A DNA stretch of 64,000 bases from Vibrio ouci (GTDB taxonomy: Bacteria; Pseudomonadota; Gammaproteobacteria; Enterobacterales; Vibrionaceae). Shown piece after piece: positions 60,753 through 64,000 of this stretch. The stretch lies in contig NZ_SATR01000003.1 of the NCBI RefSeq assembly GCF_004551525.1, forward strand, positions 1 through 64,000, given 5' to 3'. The translations under genes were made by a program, and so were the position numbers. Below the pieces are notes generated by a model, which made no database searches, was not told the DNA's origin, and saw only the letters and a list, made by a program, of their open reading frames with translations. Within the stretch, counting starts at the first letter, position 1. The number at the start of each line of letters is the position of its first letter.

Positions 60753-60986
60753 GATGATCTTCCTTAAAAATTCTGACCGTAAGATACCATGGCTGCTATT
60801 TACGTGCCTAGTTTCGGTATCTGAGATATTGAAGTTGAAATATGAGCCAGCACGCTAAACGGCCTACTTTGATTGCAATTCATACCTTGAATACGCGGAG
60901 TTCTCTCGTGTTCTAGTGGTTAACTTTGAGCCGCTCGTGGTTGCTTAAGTACTCTCTTGGCTATGAATTAGTCAGAGAGTCTATAA

Positions 60987-61655
60987 ATGAATGCGCTACC
61001 CAAAGAATCCATGCCGCGAGAGAAGTTACTCTCACATGGTCCACATTCACTCACCGATGCAGAGCTATTAGCGATATTTCTGCGCACTGGAACGCAGGGA
61101 ATGAATGTGTTAACGCTATCAGACCACCTTATTAAAGAATTTGGCTCACTAAGAGCATTGTTTTCAGCTGATCTTAATGAATTTTGTCATCATAAGGGGT
61201 TAGGTGTGGCCAAGTTTGTTCAATTGCAGGCGACGCTAGAGATGACTCAGCGCTATTTAGCTGAAACACTTAAGCGGGGTGAAGCACTGACAAGTCCGGA
61301 TCAAACCAAACTTTATTTATCCGGATTGCTAAGAGATAAGCAGCGTGAAGAGTTTTATGTACTCTTTTTAGACAACCAACACCGAGTGATATGTGGCGAG
61401 CCACTATTTCAAGGCACGATAGATGCAGCTTCTGTTTATCCTAGAGAGGTGGTGAAGCGCTCATTAGAGCACAATGCGGCTGCTTTAATTCTTGCTCACA
61501 ATCACCCGTCAGGCGTTGCAGAGCCTAGTCAGAGCGACCGTCGGATTACTCGACGTATCATAGATGCCTTGGCTTTAGTCGACATTCGAGTTTTAGACCA
61601 TTTTGTGGTTGGAGATGGTGAAATTGTTTCCTTCGCAGAACGTGGTTGGATTTAA
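60987..61655 (+). CDS. radC: JAMM-domain protein RadC
   Basis: A protein of 222 residues: an N-terminal helix-hairpin-helix-like region (about 15-85) and a C-terminal MPN/JAB domain with the metal motif HNHPSG, followed by an acidic S-D pair in [10 protein letters not shown]. Named for DNA repair, but the function is unproven. No clear ribosome site is visible. Confidence 0.93.
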   Translation: MNALPKESMPREKLLSHGPHSLTDAELLAIFLRTGTQGMNVLTLSDHLIKEFGSLRALFSADLNEFCHHKGLGVAKFVQLQATLEMTQRYLAETLKRGEALTSPDQTKLYLSGLLRDKQREEFYVLFLDNQHRVICGEPLFQGTIDAASVYPREVVKRSLEHNAAALILAHNHPSGVAEPSQSDRRITRRIIDALALVDIRVLDHFVVGDGEIVSFAERGWI

Positions 61656-61775
61656 ATCACATTTTTAGTTGTGAGTTCGCTGATTTCTGCTACAATCCCC
61701 CGACATTTTTTAGCACATAAATCAGCTCTGCCTAAAAAAGATCAGGAAAACCTGTAAAAAGGATCTGTTCGGGTC

Positions 61776-61804
61776 TTGAGCAATGCTACTCAAGTTAGTA
61801 TAAT
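61776..61804 (+). promoter_or_regulatory. Sigma-70 promoter of rpmB-rpmG
   Basis: TTGAGC and a perfect TATAAT are separated by 17 bases. The first base after -10 leads into GCGCGACC, a GC-rich discriminator of the stringent type. The leader is about 120 bases long. Confidence 0.85.
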
Positions 61805-61849
61805 GCGCGACCTTTGATAGCCTTGTATGGGTTTCCATAGCGGTATAAG

Positions 61850-61881
61850 ACCTCAAACTTCTAATTTAGAAACTGAGAGGT
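61850..61881 (+). promoter_or_regulatory. Hairpin in the rpmB leader
   Basis: ACCTC pairs with GAGGT on the outside and TTCTA with TAGAA on the inside. A second small stem TATGG/CCATA lies at 61826-61839. The structure may be regulatory, but this is inference. Confidence 0.4.
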
Positions 61882-61931
61882 TCGGCCACCAAGGTTGATA
61901 TCGAGCTGAAACGATTTTGGAGAAGACATTC

Positions 61932-62168
61932 ATGTCACGAGTATGCCAAGTAACTGGTAAGCGTCCAGTAACGGGTAACAACCGTTCACACGCACGCAAT
62001 GCTACTAAGCGTCGTTTTCTGCCGAACCTACAAACTCATCGTTTCTGGGTAGAGAGCGAAAAACGTTTTGTTAAACTACGTCTATCTGCTAAAGGTATGC
62101 GTATCATCGACAAGAAAGGCATCGATGCTGTTCTTGTTGATATCCGTGCAAACGGCGAAAACGTTTAA
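61932..62168 (+). CDS. rpmB: 50S ribosomal protein L28
   Basis: A protein of 78 residues from ATG 61932 (GGAG nine bases upstream), starting [20 protein letters not shown]. The frame open from 61917 is not needed. It precedes rpmG by 13 bases. Confidence 0.98.
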   Translation: MSRVCQVTGKRPVTGNNRSHARNATKRRFLPNLQTHRFWVESEKRFVKLRLSAKGMRIIDKKGIDAVLVDIRANGENV

Positions 62169-62181
62169 GAGGAAATAGACA

Positions 62182-62352
62182 ATGGCAAAGAAAGGCGTAC
62201 GTGAGAAAATCCGTCTAGTATCTTCTGCAGGTACTGGTCACTTCTACACGACTGATAAGAACAAGCGTAACATGCCAGGCAAATTTGAGATCAAGAAATT
62301 TGATCCAGTAGTTCGCCAGCACGTTATGTACAAAGAAGCTAAAATCAAGTAA
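62182..62352 (+). CDS. rpmG: 50S ribosomal protein L33
   Basis: A protein of 56 residues, [17 protein letters not shown] to VMYKEAKIK. It lacks zinc-binding cysteine pairs, so it is the cysteine-free form. AGAGGAAAT precedes the start. It is co-transcribed with rpmB. Confidence 0.98.
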
Positions 62353-62390
62353 TTGATTCTTCTTTGAACTTCCTTCGGGAAGCGTGAATT

Positions 62391-62424
62391 GAAACCCAAT
62401 CATAGCAATATGGTTGGGTTTTTT
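62391..62424 (+). terminator. Terminator of rpmB-rpmG
   Basis: AAACCCAA pairs with TTGGGTTT, with inner CAT/ATG pairing, and is followed by TTTT. A small UUCG hairpin (CTTCC/GGAAG) lies just before it at 62369-62382. Confidence 0.88.
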
Positions 62425-62462
62425 ATTACCTGCAACATTAGTAGTGTTCGTTGTCATGAGCT

Positions 62463-62566
62463 GTCATTCCATAGAACGACGAAGGAGAGAGTAGGGAATC
62501 TCTTGATTTCGTTTTATCAGGTTAATGAGATCCCCAACTCGTTCGTTCCTCTCTCTTGAGGATGAC
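62463..62566 (+). repeat. Dispersed ~103-bp palindromic repeat, copy E
   Basis: Runs from GTCATTCCATAGAACGACG to CTTGAGGATGAC. The right-hand end, when inverted, resembles the left-hand end. It sits between the rpmG terminator and the small membrane protein gene. Confidence 0.88.
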
Positions 62567-62651
62567 AAGCTTGCAGATATGTAAGGTCTACCTCGCCACC
62601 CTCCCACTTTTCTGCTACTTTTGAGGCAGTTAATAGCTGCGAAGAAATGAT

Positions 62652-63134
62652 ATGCGAGTGTCACCTGCCCGTCGCCGACGTTGGAACAACATCCTGATTC
62701 TGGGTATTATTGCCTTTATTGGTTTGCTGAACCTGCCAACGTTAATCAAAACCTACTTAATTGATGAGCCAGCGGTTGTCAGTCAGCACCCGTATCTACT
62801 CAATCCAACTCAAGATCTTCAAGCGCTGCATTTTGCCAATTGGTCACTAGAAAACAATCAAGGCCGGTGGCGAAGCTCTATTCCTAGTGTAATTCCAGAA
62901 GCTGACCTCGTAAAACGCTGGCAAGAGCTGGTGGGTACGGAAGTTAATCAACAAAGCTTTGATGATTTGAAGCCTCAATTAGGCTCACCTGAAACTATCG
63001 AGGTGTGGTATTTCGATCAAGAAGAGCCGCAAAGGATCACTTTTTACCAAACTCCGCAGTTTTGGCTGCTGAAAAATTGGCAGGGCAAGTGGATAGCAAT
63101 CTCAGTCGAACCTCGTTATCTTATGCCTGAATAG
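62652..63134 (+). CDS. Small membrane-anchored protein of unknown function
   Basis: A protein of 160 residues with a basic N terminus (PARRRRWNN), one membrane segment at about 13-33 and a periplasmic part of about 125 residues with no known motif. It ends 20 bases before mutM and may be co-transcribed with it. I do not recognise the family. GAAGAAAT lies just before ATG 62652. Confidence 0.8.
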   Translation: MRVSPARRRRWNNILILGIIAFIGLLNLPTLIKTYLIDEPAVVSQHPYLLNPTQDLQALHFANWSLENNQGRWRSSIPSVIPEADLVKRWQELVGTEVNQQSFDDLKPQLGSPETIEVWYFDQEEPQRITFYQTPQFWLLKNWQGKWIAISVEPRYLMPE

Positions 63135-63154
63135 CCGCATCATAGGACCTTGTC

Positions 63155-63961
63155 ATGCCTGAATTACCTGAAGTTGAAGTCAGTAGGATGGGAATATCGC
63201 CACATTTGATTGGAGAAACCGTTGCCAAGCTGACGTTTCGCACTCTGAAGCTGCGTTGGGATATTCCCCAAGAGTTAAAGCAGATGGAAGGGCAGGTGAT
63301 TCGTAATATCTCTCGCCGAGCCAAATACTTGCTGATTGAAACTGATGTTGGCTGCGCAATTGTCCACTTAGGTATGTCAGGTTCACTGAGAGTTCTTGAT
63401 GCTGAAATTGCACCAGCCAAACATGATCACGTTGATCTCAAGCTTACCAATGGCAAAGTGCTGCGCTACAACGACCCAAGACGCTTTGGTGCTTGGTTGT
63501 GGACCGAAGATGGCAACCATACTGCGCTCGGCGCAATGGGGCCTGAGCCACTAACAGATGAATTTAATGCTGACTACATAGCCGAAAAAGCCAAAGGGAA
63601 GCGTGTTGCAGTTAAACAATTCATTATGGATAACAAGGTGGTTGTAGGTGTAGGGAACATCTACGCAAACGAGTCTTTATTTGGCGCTAGAATTCATCCA
63701 ACCCGACCAGCAGGTGAGATAACGAGTAAAGAGTGGGCATTACTTGTCAATGAGGTTAAGCAAGTCCTCGATACTGCAATCAAGCAAGGTGGTACAACCC
63801 TCAAAGATTTTGCTCAAGCTGATGGAAAACCGGGCTATTTTGCTCAGGAACTACAAGTGTATGGCCAAGCTGGTGAACCTTGCCCAAGTTGTGGTGAGCC
63901 GATCTCAGAGCAGAAAATAGGGCAAAGAAATACGTTTTTTTGTGGTGAGTGTCAGAAGTAA
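63155..63961 (+). CDS. mutM: Formamidopyrimidine-DNA glycosylase
   Basis: Removes 8-oxoguanine and other oxidised purines from DNA. It has 268 residues. The catalytic N terminus [10 protein letters not shown] gives Pro and Glu after Met removal. It has the H2TH domain ([13 protein letters not shown]) and a C-terminal zinc finger of the C4 type (CPSCGEP, then FFCGECQ). Gene order with rpmB-rpmG matches E. coli. Confidence 0.98.
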   Translation: MPELPEVEVSRMGISPHLIGETVAKLTFRTLKLRWDIPQELKQMEGQVIRNISRRAKYLLIETDVGCAIVHLGMSGSLRVLDAEIAPAKHDHVDLKLTNGKVLRYNDPRRFGAWLWTEDGNHTALGAMGPEPLTDEFNADYIAEKAKGKRVAVKQFIMDNKVVVGVGNIYANESLFGARIHPTRPAGEITSKEWALLVNEVKQVLDTAIKQGGTTLKDFAQADGKPGYFAQELQVYGQAGEPCPSCGEPISEQKIGQRNTFFCGECQK

Positions 63962-64000
63962 AGTCAAGGCTCTCGTTTTCTTACACAGTATTGCTAAGAT

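Overview
The window is a stretch of Vibrio main chromosome. This is inferred from gene order and protein content: a complete eps/gsp type II secretion cluster next to envZ-ompR-greB, a gmk-rpoZ-spoT-trmH-recG block, bioH-comF-nfuA-nudE-cysQ, and yicC/rph-pyrE-lpxL-slmA-coaBC-radC-rpmB-rpmG-mutM, all with Vibrio-like sequences. No integrase, transposase, CRISPR array, restriction system or recognisable defence island is present, so this is almost entirely core genome. The less ordinary content is in RNA leaders, repeats and a few unassigned proteins.

Layout: 1-380 holds the end of an rRNA operon (5S rRNA) and tRNA-Ser(UGA). 433-5049 holds a LysR regulator, adenosine deaminase and a membrane GGDEF-EAL protein. 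5211-9889 is the nitrogen-control group ntrC, ntrB, a DUF4124 gene and glnA, with a sigma-54 promoter and a strong NtrC site upstream of glnA. 10365-21103 holds typA, a small P-loop ATPase, a DUF2959 lipoprotein, yihY-dtd-fabY(yiiD), an AsmA-like gene that overlaps fabY tail to tail, pckA and the redox/heat chaperone genes hslO and hslR. 21374-32576 is the type II secretion operon gspC to gspN. 32638-39928 holds envZ, ompR, greB, a large periplasmic retropepsin-like protein and tex. 40026-44396 holds an unassigned protein, bioH, comF, nfuA, nudE and cysQ. 44588-51036 holds recG, trmH, spoT, rpoZ and gmk, all leftward. 51343-55059 holds a guanine-type purine riboswitch, a purine permease, psiE, a Cys/His-rich secreted protein and an EamA transporter. 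55123-63961 holds yicC, rph, pyrE, lpxL, slmA, coaBC, radC, rpmB, rpmG, a small membrane protein and mutM.

How the genes work together: NtrB-NtrC would drive glnA through the mapped sigma-54 promoter. Guanine or hypoxanthine status probably controls the NCS2 permease through the riboswitch, while adenosine deaminase and pyrE serve purine salvage and pyrimidine synthesis. OmpR-EnvZ, LpxL, the AsmA-like protein and the type II system act on the cell envelope. SpoT, RpoZ, GreB and Tex act on transcription and the stringent response.

The features most worth a second look are: the purine riboswitch and a competing 8-bp helix downstream of it; a periplasmic protein built from four retropepsin-like repeats, of which only the first and last keep the DTGAD motif; a 19-copy 7-bp tandem array between the trmH stop codon and its terminator; a dispersed ~103-bp palindromic repeat with four near-complete copies and one partial copy; a hairpin between ompR and envZ; and structured leaders with tiny reading frames before pyrE and before the EamA gene.
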